NCBI RefSeq assembly: GCF_021389975.1
Contig: NZ_CP089981.1
Location: forward strand, 3,373,501-3,437,500
Direction of reading: 5' to 3'
Length of the DNA: 64,000 bases
Source of the DNA: Fulvivirga ulvae
Lineage (GTDB): Bacteria; Bacteroidota; Bacteroidia; Cytophagales; Cyclobacteriaceae
Shown here: in pieces, positions 51,279 to 61,640 of the stretch
Layout: every line of letters starts with the position of its first letter
Position numbering within the stretch: the stretch's first letter is position 1
Notes under the pieces: model-generated
Told to the model about the DNA's origin: nothing
The model's input: the letters and a program-made list of their open reading frames with translations, nothing else
The model's database searches: none
Made by a program: the position numbers and the translations under genes

Positions 51279-51866
51279 ATGTTTAAACAGGAAAAAAATA
51301 TGATTTCACATAAACGAAATAACAATTTTATAGTGATAACAGGCGGGCCCGGAGCAGGAAAAACAACCCTGCTTCGCGAGCTGCAAAGAAAAGGTTATCG
51401 AACGATACCTGAAATAGCACGCGAATTAATAAAAGATCAAAAGGGCAACAACGGTAATGCCCTGCCCTGGAAAAATAGGGAGCTATTTAAAGACATCATG
51501 TTTGTACGATCCGTCAAAAGTTATTCAGAAGCGGATGAAAATGTGAGGGATCATACGCTTACATTTTTTGATAGAGGTTTTCTGGATTCCATCTGCTATT
51601 CGACATTAATTCAATCCGTGATTAATAACGATATGGTTCAATACGCAAATAAATGGAGGTACAACAACAAAGTATTTGTGTTACCACCCTGGCAGGAGAT
51701 ATTTACCAGCGACGGGGAAAGAAGGCAGGACTGGGAGGAGGCAGTTTTAACACATAAACTGATGGTAGAAACATACCATGCATATGGGTACTGCACACTG
51801 GAGGTGCCTAAAGCACCAGTCAAAGATAGGTGTGAATTTGTTATTAACGAGCTCCTCAAAGTTTAA
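51279..51866 (+). CDS. P-loop ATPase/kinase, AAA_28 type
   Basis: A 195-aa nucleotide-binding protein. Walker A is ITGGPGAGKTTLLREL. A Walker-B-like acidic stretch is in TFFDRGFLDSICY. The Arg/Glu-rich body (PEIARELIKDQ, LPPWQEIFTSDGERRQDW) matches small AAA_28 predicted ATPases. The substrate is unknown; such proteins may be nucleoside or small-molecule kinases. The ATG at 51279 follows an AGGGAG stretch. The ATG at 51300 is an alternative start. A palindromic site lies 37 nt upstream. Confidence 0.82.
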   Translation: MFKQEKNMISHKRNNNFIVITGGPGAGKTTLLRELQRKGYRTIPEIARELIKDQKGNNGNALPWKNRELFKDIMFVRSVKSYSEADENVRDHTLTFFDRGFLDSICYSTLIQSVINNDMVQYANKWRYNNKVFVLPPWQEIFTSDGERRQDWEEAVLTHKLMVETYHAYGYCTLEVPKAPVKDRCEFVINELLKV

Positions 51867-52022
51867 AACGATCCACTTAGAGCTAGCATAATCAACTAAC
51901 TATTGATGTATTTCCCCGGATAATAACATGGTAAAAACGTATAATAACCAGAAAATATAGGCAAAGCATCTTCATGGCAGTAGCTATATATTGTTGGTAA
52001 TTTCAATCTAAACCCAACAATT

Positions 52023-52805
52023 ATGAAAACAAACAATTATTTTATCAAATGCTTCTGTTTTATAGCAGGCCTGATGGTAACTATTTCTTGCCAGGATGAA
52101 GAAAGCCTGCTAACGGTTGAACCATCGCAAAAGCTGGATACAAAAATGGTAGAACTGATCACTCAGGATGGTCATGAGGCCAGTGACATCTATATCAAAG
52201 ACGACTTTTACCGTGTAAGGGGCAGCGATATTATGTATCATAAAGATATGGCTGATAACCTTTTGCGAAATAATATAAATGAAGAACAACGTTGGCACGG
52301 GGTGCAAACCTATTATTCTCATACCCGGGACATCAGGATATATAAGGAGTCTTCTTTTCCTGAATATCTATATGGAGGCCCTTTATACTATGCCGCACAG
52401 CATTGGAGTAACATAAGCCCTAATATCAATATAGCCATCACCAACTCCCGAAGTAACGCTGACATCATTGTGTCAGGGTACTATGATAGCCGTGAATACG
52501 GATGGGCCGTAGCCTCACTGCCCACTGGTAATGGCAACGTAGGATCATGGATGTGGATCAATACCTACCAACCGCACAATCAAAGTTATGGTGATAAGGT
52601 GGGCCTGATGGTTCATGAGCTGGGACATACCCTGGGGTACAGACATACTGATCAGGGTGGAGGATACCACATTCAGGGGACACCTTATAGCGATGGGTCT
52701 TCTGTAATGAATTCCGGTGTGCCCGGAGGTTTGTGGCAATCCAATTCCGCAGGCTGGTCCGCAGGTGATAAACAGGCCATTAAGTGGGCCTATGGGCTAT
52801 ATTAA
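52023..52805 (+). CDS. M57-family metallopeptidase lipoprotein
   Basis: A 260-aa protein with a lipoprotein signal (LMVTISC, Cys23). The zinc motif is HELGHTLGYRH (His198, Glu199, His202, His208), and a Met-turn-like VMNSGVPG follows. The region before it (AQHWSNISPNINIAITNSRS) is typical of M57 proteases. It is likely anchored to the outer membrane and acts on extracellular proteins. It is the first of three secreted metalloproteases in the region and ends at a strong terminator. Confidence 0.85.
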   Translation: MKTNNYFIKCFCFIAGLMVTISCQDEESLLTVEPSQKLDTKMVELITQDGHEASDIYIKDDFYRVRGSDIMYHKDMADNLLRNNINEEQRWHGVQTYYSHTRDIRIYKESSFPEYLYGGPLYYAAQHWSNISPNINIAITNSRSNADIIVSGYYDSREYGWAVASLPTGNGNVGSWMWINTYQPHNQSYGDKVGLMVHELGHTLGYRHTDQGGGYHIQGTPYSDGSSVMNSGVPGGLWQSNSAGWSAGDKQAIKWAYGLY

Positions 52806-53309
52806 CCCTTGACTGTAATTTGGGATAATATCAATTATTGCCCGACAGGTATTGAAAAAGGTAATCAGTTGATTACCTTTTTTGTTTTGGCCAGAAATTA
52901 CCCACTACTATATTCGTCTGTTTTACAGTAATAAAATCTATCGAAATAGAAGCGAACATAATCATCTACTTCATTATGAGAGGGTATAATTGTTTGCCTG
53001 AAATTATTTTTTTGATAAGATTTTTTCAGACAATTAACATAAAATTAACAACTTGTTAATCATTGATAATTATGTGGTAAAAAAGTATCAATGATACTTT
53101 AATATTTGTCCTACCTTGGTATCAGTTCAATCTATAACCAAAAACCACATAATGCCTCATCAAACAACCTCTAATAAGACTATTACTGTCTGACTTGTAA
53201 CCCCCACTAATATTTAGCTTGCGCTCTGTCATACTTTATTTAAGGTATAATGGAAGGGTATTGTCTGCACTTTGGTATAGGTTTTTAACAATTCAAAAAC
53301 CAATAACTT
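52806..53309. other. 504-nt intergenic region before the M43 protease
   Basis: It holds the terminator at 52855-52884. Further on, a weakly promoter-like AT-rich area (TTTAATATTTG at about 53097) precedes the next gene. No gene was seen. Confidence 0.4.
52855..52884 (+). terminator. Terminator after the M57 gene
   Basis: AAAAAGGTAATC / GATTACCTTTTTT form a perfect 12-bp stem with loop AGTT, followed by more T. Confidence 0.85.
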
Positions 53310-56300
53310 ATGAAGAAAACTATTTTACTTTTGTTCATGCTCATACCATTGATGAGTGTTTATGCACAAGATCACAATCCTGCATTATGCAGAAGTGATG
53401 CTTTGATGAAAGAACTTTATGAGCAACATCCGGAATCACTACAGGAAGCCAGAAAGTTTGAGAGTAGTGTCAGCAAGCTCCAGTCTCAAAAAGTTCAATC
53501 CAGCCAGTACATTGTACCTGTTGTTTTTCATGTATTCGGGACTAACTTTTCCGGACAGACAGTGGACAACAATACGGTAATAACCGCCCTGCAAAAAGTG
53601 AACGAAGACTTTAATGGGCTTAATGATGATTATACTACAGTAAGTCCTTTATTCTCGGGTATCAAGAGCACACTCGATATTGAGTTTAAGTTAGCTCAGC
53701 TAGATCCGAACGGTAACCCCACCACAGGTATAAACTATTATCCGGTAAGATCTGGATTTGGAAATGGAGGTGGTTATGACAGCGAGATACAGCAATTCGC
53801 ATGGGATAACTATATGTATATGAATGTATACATTATGCTGGACCTGTATGATGACAATACCTATAATAATTCTGGTGTAGCCTGGTATCCTGACTCCTGG
53901 ATGTCTAACAACAACCTGGCCCGGGTAGTTTACAATGGCAGGTATCTGTATGGCAATACAGATAAAGAGTTTGCTTCTGTTTTAACTCATGAATTTGGCC
54001 ATTGGCTCAACCTTGCACATACCTTTGATAACGGGTGCAGTTCGCCTGGAGATAATGTCGCAGATACGCCTGCTACAACTTCTAATTCAGGAACTTGTAA
54101 TACTACTACGGAAAAATGTCCGGGTGCCGGCATACCCAATGGAGAAAATTACATGGATTACTCCAATTGCTATAAAATGTTTACACAGGGGCAGGTAGCC
54201 CGAATGGTTGCAGCGCTTAACCATAATGCAAGGAAACCGCTATGGCAGGAAGCTAACCTGATAGCCACAGGCGTAGGCTCCAATCCGCAGCCAAGACTGC
54301 TTTATTCTTCATCGAACTTAAAGGAAAACGACCTGAATAGTGGAGGTATTGAAGGTAGTGTGATTATTACAGCTGAAAATGGAGCTCAGTTTGCCACTAC
54401 TGGTGTATTGACTGAAGGCACACATTTTAGTGTTACAAACGTACCTTCCGGATTATCGGCAAAAATTAATGTGCAAAACTCAGGTTCTGCCACATTATCC
54501 TTCACCGGAAGCGCCGTGTTGCACTCAAATCAACATGATGTCTCCAATATTAAAATAGAGTTCCTTGACCCTGCACTGGCAGGAGGTACATCCTCGGTAA
54601 TAAATCCGGTTTATAATAATTTTTCTCTGGATTTTAAAGATCCTTATAAAGTTATATATCAGGATATTAATGATATTACTGCCAATGCAAGTGCTACGTG
54701 GACCTATTTCACCCTGAATTACGGTAATGGTGAATTTGGGTGTTGGTATGATAACGGTAATCTGCGTCTGGAAACTTACGAGAAAGCTTTGATCAGCGAG
54801 GGATCGTTACGAAACATTTCCTTACTTCCTGTAAACACTGCTATAAGTAGTTCCAGTAACTGGATACCCGGCGGACCTTATCCGGATGAACACAATTTAA
54901 GAACTTCCAATTATACAAACTGGGATGGAAAATCCGGGTATATTGGTTTTCGGTTTTCTAACCCCGAAGGTAAGCTCTTGCATGGTTGGTTTAGGGTTTC
55001 GGTTAACTCAAACGGTACATCGTTTACCCTCCATGATTACGCATATTATACCAAGCCAGGAGGTACCATACTTGCCGGTGCTAAATCTGCCGGTACTATC
55101 TCTGCGCCAACAGCCAGCTTTCAGGCTTCCTCGGTTAACGTTACCACCGGTGCCAGTGTATCCTTTACAGATGGGTCTTCAAATGAGCCTGCCGCCTGGA
55201 GCTGGTTTTTTGAGGGAGGCACTCCTTCTACCAGCACGGCACAAAACCCCGTGGTGACCTACAATACAGCAGGGTCATACGATGTACAGCTGATTGTGTC
55301 GAATACGGCGGGGGCTGATACCCTTCTGATGACAGACTATATTACGGTGAGTACTGCTACAAACGAATACTGTAGTTCAGGCTCAGACAGGTCAACCTAT
55401 GAGTATATTGCCAGTGTATCGGTCAATGACTTTACGCATACATCAGGAGCTACCAACTACAGTGATTTTACAGATAAAGTTGTGCCACTGAGCATAGGAA
55501 GTAATGCGGTTACATTGGTTCCCGGGTTTTCCGGTGATTCCTATGCAGAATATTTCCGGGTTTGGGTTGACTTCAATGGCGACGGAGACTTTACAGATTC
55601 GGGAGAGCTTGCTTTTGATGCAGGCAGCACCTCTGCCACTACAGTTACAGGTGTACTTACCGTACCCACCAATGCAATTGAGGGGCCATCAAGAATGCGT
55701 GTCAGCATGAAGTATAACGGAGCGCCGTCAGCATGTGAGAATTTTGCAGATGGAGAGGTTGAAGACTATACGGCGGATATCAGTACAGGAACTGCAACCA
55801 GTCCGAGTGCTCCCTCCGGCCTTTCCGCATCAGTTTCGTCGGCTACATCCATAAGCCTTGAGTGGACGGATAACGCTTCTACGGAGACCAGTTTTGAGAT
55901 AGAGAGGAGTGTTAATGGCGGCAGCTATTCAGTGGTGAATACCACCGGAGCCAATGTAAATTCATACGAAGATACCGGCCTTGCCGCCAGCACGAGCTAC
56001 AGCTACCGCGTGCGTGCTAAAAACGGAGCGGGTTACTCAGCGTATTCGAATACGAGCAGCGCCACTACACCTGGGCAGACCGTGCCGGAGTACTGCGTTG
56101 CCAGTGCAGGAAATCCATCCGGGCAGTACATCAAGTCGGTATCAGCGGGCAGTATTTCAAACAATAGCAGTTACGATGCTGGAGGCTATACTGATTATAC
56201 CACGCTGAGTACTTCTGTAGGGACGTCCCTCACTTTAACAGTAACCCCTCATACGAAGTGGGCAGGCACACGAGTTAAAGGATGGGTAGACTGGAACCGT

Positions 56301-56777
56301 GACGGAGATTTTACAGATAGCGGAGAAGAAGTGTACAGTGTAAGTGGTACAGGTAACTACGAGCGCACTATATCAGTTCCTTCCGGGGTTTCAGCGGGTA
56401 GTGTGGTACTACGGGTCAGAACAGCCTACGGACAAGCACCAACTCCATGTGGAGCAATACATTTTTCTGAAACGGAAGATTATACTTTAAATGTTGGTTA
56501 TGCCTCATCTTCTTCAATGATGGGTGAGTCTTATAAAGTATTTCCTAATCCAATAAAGAATAATCAGGTCCAGTTCGTTCACCCCGCCTATGAGGGTGAG
56601 CTTGAAGTTATTATTTATGATATAAAGGGGAATGTAGTTTATAAAGAAAATTTACCTGAAAAGGATCATAGTGGCAAATTAGCAATTCGTCCGGGTGATA
56701 ACCTTGAAGGTTTTTTCTTCATCAGGTTTACTAATCAGGGAGCTTCGACTGTAAACAAACTATATTTTCAACGATAA
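53310..56777 (+). CDS. Secreted M43 metalloprotease with PKD, GEVED, FN3 and T9SS sorting domains
   Basis: An 1155-aa protein. Signal peptide at 1-20 (ending SVYAQ). The M43 catalytic domain (about 60-330) has HEFGHWLNLAH (His227, Glu228, His231, His237) and the Met-turn NYMDYSNC. A beta-rich part follows (about 330-600). Then come a PKD domain (about 602-685), GEVED (about 690-825, ending DGEVEDYTAD), FN3 (about 830-920) and a second GEVED (about 925-1060). The C-terminal sorting domain of type A is about 1075-1155 (YKVFPNPIKNN, FIRFTNQGASTVNKLYF). It is secreted by T9SS to digest extracellular protein. Residues 602-1061 are almost identical to 981-1440 of the next gene. Confidence 0.94.
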   Translation: MKKTILLLFMLIPLMSVYAQDHNPALCRSDALMKELYEQHPESLQEARKFESSVSKLQSQKVQSSQYIVPVVFHVFGTNFSGQTVDNNTVITALQKVNEDFNGLNDDYTTVSPLFSGIKSTLDIEFKLAQLDPNGNPTTGINYYPVRSGFGNGGGYDSEIQQFAWDNYMYMNVYIMLDLYDDNTYNNSGVAWYPDSWMSNNNLARVVYNGRYLYGNTDKEFASVLTHEFGHWLNLAHTFDNGCSSPGDNVADTPATTSNSGTCNTTTEKCPGAGIPNGENYMDYSNCYKMFTQGQVARMVAALNHNARKPLWQEANLIATGVGSNPQPRLLYSSSNLKENDLNSGGIEGSVIITAENGAQFATTGVLTEGTHFSVTNVPSGLSAKINVQNSGSATLSFTGSAVLHSNQHDVSNIKIEFLDPALAGGTSSVINPVYNNFSLDFKDPYKVIYQDINDITANASATWTYFTLNYGNGEFGCWYDNGNLRLETYEKALISEGSLRNISLLPVNTAISSSSNWIPGGPYPDEHNLRTSNYTNWDGKSGYIGFRFSNPEGKLLHGWFRVSVNSNGTSFTLHDYAYYTKPGGTILAGAKSAGTISAPTASFQASSVNVTTGASVSFTDGSSNEPAAWSWFFEGGTPSTSTAQNPVVTYNTAGSYDVQLIVSNTAGADTLLMTDYITVSTATNEYCSSGSDRSTYEYIASVSVNDFTHTSGATNYSDFTDKVVPLSIGSNAVTLVPGFSGDSYAEYFRVWVDFNGDGDFTDSGELAFDAGSTSATTVTGVLTVPTNAIEGPSRMRVSMKYNGAPSACENFADGEVEDYTADISTGTATSPSAPSGLSASVSSATSISLEWTDNASTETSFEIERSVNGGSYSVVNTTGANVNSYEDTGLAASTSYSYRVRAKNGAGYSAYSNTSSATTPGQTVPEYCVASAGNPSGQYIKSVSAGSISNNSSYDAGGYTDYTTLSTSVGTSLTLTVTPHTKWAGTRVKGWVDWNRDGDFTDSGEEVYSVSGTGNYERTISVPSGVSAGSVVLRVRTAYGQAPTPCGAIHFSETEDYTLNVGYASSSSMMGESYKVFPNPIKNNQVQFVHPAYEGELEVIIYDIKGNVVYKENLPEKDHSGKLAIRPGDNLEGFFFIRFTNQGASTVNKLYFQR
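55113..56492 (+). repeat. 1.38-kb intergenic-copy repeat within protease genes, copy 1
   Basis: This segment is aligned without gaps to 59789-61168 (constant offset 4676). It encodes PKD-GEVED-FN3-GEVED. The first about 680 nt differ at only about one position, whereas about 20 differences are crowded into the last about 600 nt. This gradient suggests recent gene conversion. Confidence 0.95.
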
Positions 56778-56848
56778 TCTCTGTGTTTCAAAATTGGTGG
56801 TAGCGAGTAATTCGTTGCCACCATACTTCAACATCAAAATTTCAAAAA

Positions 56849-59800
56849 ATGACTATACTTAAAAGAATAGCAATAGTAGCTTTTGCTATATTAAACTATA
56901 CAGTATTTGGTCAGGTTGAGAAACCGTTAGATCCGAATATAAATGAATTGCATTGCTCGCGGATGCAAAAATCACAGGTTTACGGGGTCGCAGAACCTCA
57001 CCATGAATCTCATGATAATCACAAAGCTGCCAGGGCGGAATCCTGTAGCACATCTGCGGCTGAGTGGGCCTCTATGTCTACATCAGCTTTAATAGCAGCG
57101 TTAAAACAAGGAACGACATCCGAGTGTTTTAACGCATTGTTTACAATTGACACATATTATGCACCGAGCACATTTTCAAATAACAATATATATGCAGTAG
57201 CAAGTCAGGTATATAATCAGTCAGTAAATTATGACGGAACAAAAAGCAGTGGCATGTACGGACTGTTGTATTATTTACACGCAGCGTCTTATCAGGACTT
57301 TTACAACGATCGTGTAAACATGAACACCAGTTCTATAAACAGATTAATCCTGGCAGGAGAATCTCTTACCAATAATCCTAATTTATGGAAATACACTGCT
57401 GACGCACTTGATATATTAGATGAGTACCTTATAATCCTGGATTTTCCCGGCCTGAGGCATAAGGCATCTGTATTGTCAGTAGTAAAACGCGTATTTTACG
57501 ACCTGGCTATAGCCAATACATGGAAACAGGTGCCGGTTGCCCTGCACAGGAGCTATGCCAGGGCATATAACCGAGTTTTCTTTTTGATGTTCAGAGGCAT
57601 GCAGGATGATGCTTATATCCAGGCTGTTAATGGTGATAATACTTTGTTTTCACGCTTATACAGTGTCGCCAACAATACCGAATTGAAAAATAATGAGGAG
57701 TTTGCATTTATGGTTGGTAATGCCGTTCTGGAAATGTCCAGGTCAGCTCAGTCCCCATTATTGATAGATGATGTTGAGTATTACCTGGCTCAAATAGCCA
57801 TTAATAATAACCGACTGTCGCCGTCATGGTTAAAAGCCGTAGAGGCCATAAATAAATATGGAAACTGCGCTGCTTATAGCCTGTGTGAGAACATTGATGA
57901 TCTTAGAATAGAACTGGAAAATATGCTATTCCCAAATCTCTACAAATTTGATGATGGGAAAATGGTAGTTAAAACACCATTAATTGAAGAAGAGGTTCAG
58001 GAACTGTATCATGCAGCTAAGCAAACACAAAGCCAGTTCTATAGAATGATACAGACCTCTGAGCCGGTAGCAGGAGATATCAATGATACACTTACCATGG
58101 TTGTTTTTGGCTCTAAGAAGGATTACGAGGACTATGCCACTTATCTTTACGGTATACCTACCAATAATGGAGGTATGTATATTGAAAGAGGAGCTACATT
58201 CTATACATGGGACAGAACTGTGGGTGTGGAGAGTAGTTTGTCTCTGGAGGCCCTTTTCCGGCATGAATATGTACATTATTTGCAGGGAAGATATTTGATA
58301 CAAGGCTATTGGGCAGAAAACCCCATTTATAATAATAGCAGAATGGTATGGTATGAAGAAGGTATGGCTGAGTTTTTTGCCGGTTCTACCGATACGGAGG
58401 GCATAAAGCTGCTAGCTTCTAATGTAAATGTTGTTAAAAATAGCAACGGTTCATGGCCGTCACTGAGTGATGTATTCAATTCGAGTTATACCAGTGGGAA
58501 TTTTAATCACTACTACTATGGAAATATGGTGTGGTATAACCTGTACCTGAATGATTTTGACAAACTGAAGACTTTCTTTGACCTCACCAGAAATGACGAC
58601 ATCTCCGGGTTCGACAATCTGGTAAATAACCTGCGCTCATCGGGGGGCAATCAGTTTAATACTTTTTTATCCAGTGTGGCTAATGATGAAGTGACGGGAT
58701 GGGAACCTGAGACCAATTGGTTGGATGATGATTACCTGGCTATAGGGCAGATTAATGATATAAAGAACGAATTCACCACATTAACAGGTAATAATCAGGT
58801 AACTGTAAGTATAGATGCCTCAGCATTGAACCGCAGGTTCAGAGTTACAGGCAGCATTAGCGGTCAGCAAAATGCTTCCAATAATGAACAGGCTGCAAAG
58901 CAAATAAACCAGGCTTTGGACGAGCTGCTCAATACTATAAGAAGTAACCAATTGCTAAATAACTTTACATATTCAATAGGGCACTTTGAGAACCTCTCAT
59001 ACGGGGCAGGCATACCTACCGCTGATTTTATCATAACCGGACCTTTGCGCGACAGTAATGTATCCGATACACCCGTGCCGGATTTTGCAGTTGATCGAAA
59101 TATAACCATAGTGGGGGGCAGTGTTAACTTTGAAAATAAATCCAACGGATATGTTAAATCACTATCATGGACATTTGAAGGAGGAGACCCTCAGTTTGTA
59201 AATGATGATAGCCGGCCCGGTATAGTTTATAATTCGCAGGGAACTTACGATGTATCCCTAACTGCTTCTAATGAAACAAGCAGCAGCACCAGTCAGAAGA
59301 CCGATTTTATAAAGGTTTATAATAAAAACACCAATACATACTGCCCAGGTAGCGGGCAGGAGGATTATAATTATATATCTGGCATACAATTCGGAGCTAT
59401 TGAAAGTACATCTCTGCATGAAGGATATGGTGATTTTACTTCATATGTTACAGAGCTTCGGGCAGGGGAGAGCGAAACCCTTAAAATATTCACAAGGAAT
59501 GACCATTGGGAACTAAATGTTGTAGGAGCATGGATTGACTGGAATAGGGACGGGGATTTTGATGACAACGGAGAAAGTATATATGGATTAATGGGTGAGG
59601 GCCCATACACTTCTACAATACAAGTGCCTCAAAACGCAAGCAACGGAGTGACCACCATGCGTTTGCGACTTGCTTACGGAAATGAAGATAAAATGGTAGC
59701 TTGTGGAGATGATACATATCTGGGAGAAGTGGAGGATTACTCCGTAGTAGTGCTTGGCGGGGATAATACACCAGCGGATATTCCGGTTGCCAGCTTTCAG

Positions 59801-61456
59801 GCTTCCTCGGTTAACGTCACCACCGGTGCCAGTGTATCCTTTACAGATGGGTCTTCAAATGAGCCTGCCGCCTGGAGCTGGTTTTTTGAGGGAGGCACTC
59901 CTTCTACCAGCACGGCACAAAACCCCGTGGTGACCTACAATACAGCAGGGTCATACGATGTACAGCTGATTGTGTCGAATACGGCGGGGGCTGATACCCT
60001 TCTGATGACAGACTATATTACGGTGAGTACTGCTACAAACGAATACTGTAGTTCAGGCTCAGACAGGTCAACCTATGAGTATATTGCCAGTGTATCGGTC
60101 AATGACTTTACGCATACATCAGGAGCTACCAACTACAGTGATTTTACAGATAAAGTTGTGCCACTGAGCATAGGAAGTAATGCGGTTACATTGGTTCCCG
60201 GGTTTTCCGGTGATTCCTATGCAGAATATTTCCGGGTTTGGGTTGACTTCAATGGCGACGGAGACTTTACAGATTCGGGAGAGCTTGCTTTTGATGCAGG
60301 CAGCACCTCTGCCACTACAGTTACAGGTGTACTTACCGTACCCACCAATGCAATTGAGGGGCCATCAAGAATGCGTGTCAGCATGAAGTATAACGGAGCG
60401 CCGTCAGCATGTGAGAATTTTGCAGATGGAGAGGTTGAAGACTATACGGCGGATATCAGTACAGGAACCGCAACCAGTCCGAGTGCTCCCTCCGGCCTTT
60501 CCGCATCAGTTTCGTCGGCTACATCCATAAGCCTTGAGTGGACGGATAACGCTTCTACGGAGACCGGTTTTGAGATAGAGAGGAGTGTTAATGGCGGCAG
60601 CTATTCAGTGGTGAATACCACCGGAGCCAATGTAAATTCATACGAAGATACCGGCCTTTCCGCCAGCACGAGCTACAGCTACCGCGTGCGTGCTAAAAAC
60701 GGAGCAGGTTACTCAGCGTATTCGAATACGAGCAGCGCCACTACACCTGGGCAGACCGTGCCGGAGTACTGCGTTGCCAGTGCAGGAAATCCATCCGGGC
60801 AGTATATCAAGACGGTATCAGCGGGCAGTATTTCAAACAATAGCAGTTACGATGCTGGAGGCTATACTGATTATACCACGCTGAGTACTTCTGTAGGGAC
60901 GTCTCTCACTTTAACGGTAACCCCTCATACAAAGTGGGCAGGCACACGAGTTAAAGGATGGGTAGACTGGAACCGTGACGGAGATTTTACAGATAGCGGA
61001 GAAGAAGTGTATAGCGTAAGTGGTACAGGTAACTATGAGCGCACTATATCAGTTCCTTCCGGGGTTTCAGCGGGTAGTGTGGTACTACGGGTCAGAGCGG
61101 CACATGGACAAGCGCCAACTCCATGTGGAGCAATACATTTTTCTGAAACGGAAGATTATACTCTAAATATAGGGTTCACTTCTTTAGGACGTCAATCCGC
61201 GTACATAGATGACTTTACTGTTTACCCTAACCCTGTTGAAGGAACAGAAATTAATATTAGGGTTCCTGATTATGACGGTGATCTGGTAGTTAATATTTAC
61301 AGCATAGATGGTACATTGGTTTATCAAAAGCCAGTTGAAAAAGAGACTTATAGTAAATTAATCCAAATTACTTTAGACAAGCAGTTGCATGGTATGTATT
61401 TGCTAAATGTATCTGGTAACGAATTTTCTGTTACCAGAAAGGTGAATTTTAAGTAA
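56849..61456 (+). CDS. Secreted M9 collagenase-like metalloprotease with PKD, GEVED, FN3 and T9SS sorting domains
   Basis: A 1535-aa protein. Signal peptide at about 1-21 (ending TVFGQ). An M9 activator and peptidase region (about 65-650) follows. The zinc site is HEYVHYLQGRYL (His472, Glu473, His476), and the third ligand Glu504 is in WYEEGMAEFFAG, 32 residues after the first His as in clostridial collagenases. After it come PKD (about 750-825), GEVED (about 830-970), PKD (981-1065), GEVED, FN3, GEVED, and a C-terminal T9SS type A sorting domain (about 1455-1535, FTVYPNPVEGTE). It is likely secreted to cut collagen or other matrix protein. Residues 981-1440 match the preceding gene. Confidence 0.94.
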   Translation: MTILKRIAIVAFAILNYTVFGQVEKPLDPNINELHCSRMQKSQVYGVAEPHHESHDNHKAARAESCSTSAAEWASMSTSALIAALKQGTTSECFNALFTIDTYYAPSTFSNNNIYAVASQVYNQSVNYDGTKSSGMYGLLYYLHAASYQDFYNDRVNMNTSSINRLILAGESLTNNPNLWKYTADALDILDEYLIILDFPGLRHKASVLSVVKRVFYDLAIANTWKQVPVALHRSYARAYNRVFFLMFRGMQDDAYIQAVNGDNTLFSRLYSVANNTELKNNEEFAFMVGNAVLEMSRSAQSPLLIDDVEYYLAQIAINNNRLSPSWLKAVEAINKYGNCAAYSLCENIDDLRIELENMLFPNLYKFDDGKMVVKTPLIEEEVQELYHAAKQTQSQFYRMIQTSEPVAGDINDTLTMVVFGSKKDYEDYATYLYGIPTNNGGMYIERGATFYTWDRTVGVESSLSLEALFRHEYVHYLQGRYLIQGYWAENPIYNNSRMVWYEEGMAEFFAGSTDTEGIKLLASNVNVVKNSNGSWPSLSDVFNSSYTSGNFNHYYYGNMVWYNLYLNDFDKLKTFFDLTRNDDISGFDNLVNNLRSSGGNQFNTFLSSVANDEVTGWEPETNWLDDDYLAIGQINDIKNEFTTLTGNNQVTVSIDASALNRRFRVTGSISGQQNASNNEQAAKQINQALDELLNTIRSNQLLNNFTYSIGHFENLSYGAGIPTADFIITGPLRDSNVSDTPVPDFAVDRNITIVGGSVNFENKSNGYVKSLSWTFEGGDPQFVNDDSRPGIVYNSQGTYDVSLTASNETSSSTSQKTDFIKVYNKNTNTYCPGSGQEDYNYISGIQFGAIESTSLHEGYGDFTSYVTELRAGESETLKIFTRNDHWELNVVGAWIDWNRDGDFDDNGESIYGLMGEGPYTSTIQVPQNASNGVTTMRLRLAYGNEDKMVACGDDTYLGEVEDYSVVVLGGDNTPADIPVASFQASSVNVTTGASVSFTDGSSNEPAAWSWFFEGGTPSTSTAQNPVVTYNTAGSYDVQLIVSNTAGADTLLMTDYITVSTATNEYCSSGSDRSTYEYIASVSVNDFTHTSGATNYSDFTDKVVPLSIGSNAVTLVPGFSGDSYAEYFRVWVDFNGDGDFTDSGELAFDAGSTSATTVTGVLTVPTNAIEGPSRMRVSMKYNGAPSACENFADGEVEDYTADISTGTATSPSAPSGLSASVSSATSISLEWTDNASTETGFEIERSVNGGSYSVVNTTGANVNSYEDTGLSASTSYSYRVRAKNGAGYSAYSNTSSATTPGQTVPEYCVASAGNPSGQYIKTVSAGSISNNSSYDAGGYTDYTTLSTSVGTSLTLTVTPHTKWAGTRVKGWVDWNRDGDFTDSGEEVYSVSGTGNYERTISVPSGVSAGSVVLRVRAAHGQAPTPCGAIHFSETEDYTLNIGFTSLGRQSAYIDDFTVYPNPVEGTEINIRVPDYDGDLVVNIYSIDGTLVYQKPVEKETYSKLIQITLDKQLHGMYLLNVSGNEFSVTRKVNFK
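59789..61168 (+). repeat. 1.38-kb intergenic-copy repeat within protease genes, copy 2
   Basis: Gap-free counterpart of 55113-56492. It directly follows an older, diverged PKD-GEVED pair in the same gene, so this gene has three GEVED domains while the M43 gene has two. Confidence 0.95.
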
Positions 61457-61472
61457 TTAGTACCTGAAATAG

Positions 61473-61512
61473 AAAAAGGATGTGCTTACTTTCAAGCACA
61501 TCCTTTTTATTT
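61473..61512 (+). terminator. Terminator after the collagenase gene
   Basis: AAAAAGGATGTGCTT / AAGCACATCCTTTTT is a perfect 15-bp stem with a 6-nt loop (ACTTTC), followed by A then TTTTT. It is usable in both directions and also lies past the convergent amidohydrolase gene. Confidence 0.88.
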
Positions 61513-61640
61513 TTAAAAAAAGAATGGTTTTAATCAGGTGTGGACGCAGTCTGTTTACCCATAACCCTTATACACCTTCCCGCCCTTCTCATTAATACCA
61601 TTGAGGTGTAAACCTACAGATAACTATGGTTTGTATTTAA

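Noticed and set aside
55504..56208. Out-of-frame open frames repeated in both protease genes (also 60180-60884)
   Set aside because: They are identical shadows caused by the duplicated 1.38-kb block, not separate genes.
56778..56848. Possible frameshift joining the M43 and M9 genes into one giant protein
   Set aside because: The first gene ends with a complete T9SS sorting domain and the second starts with its own signal peptide.
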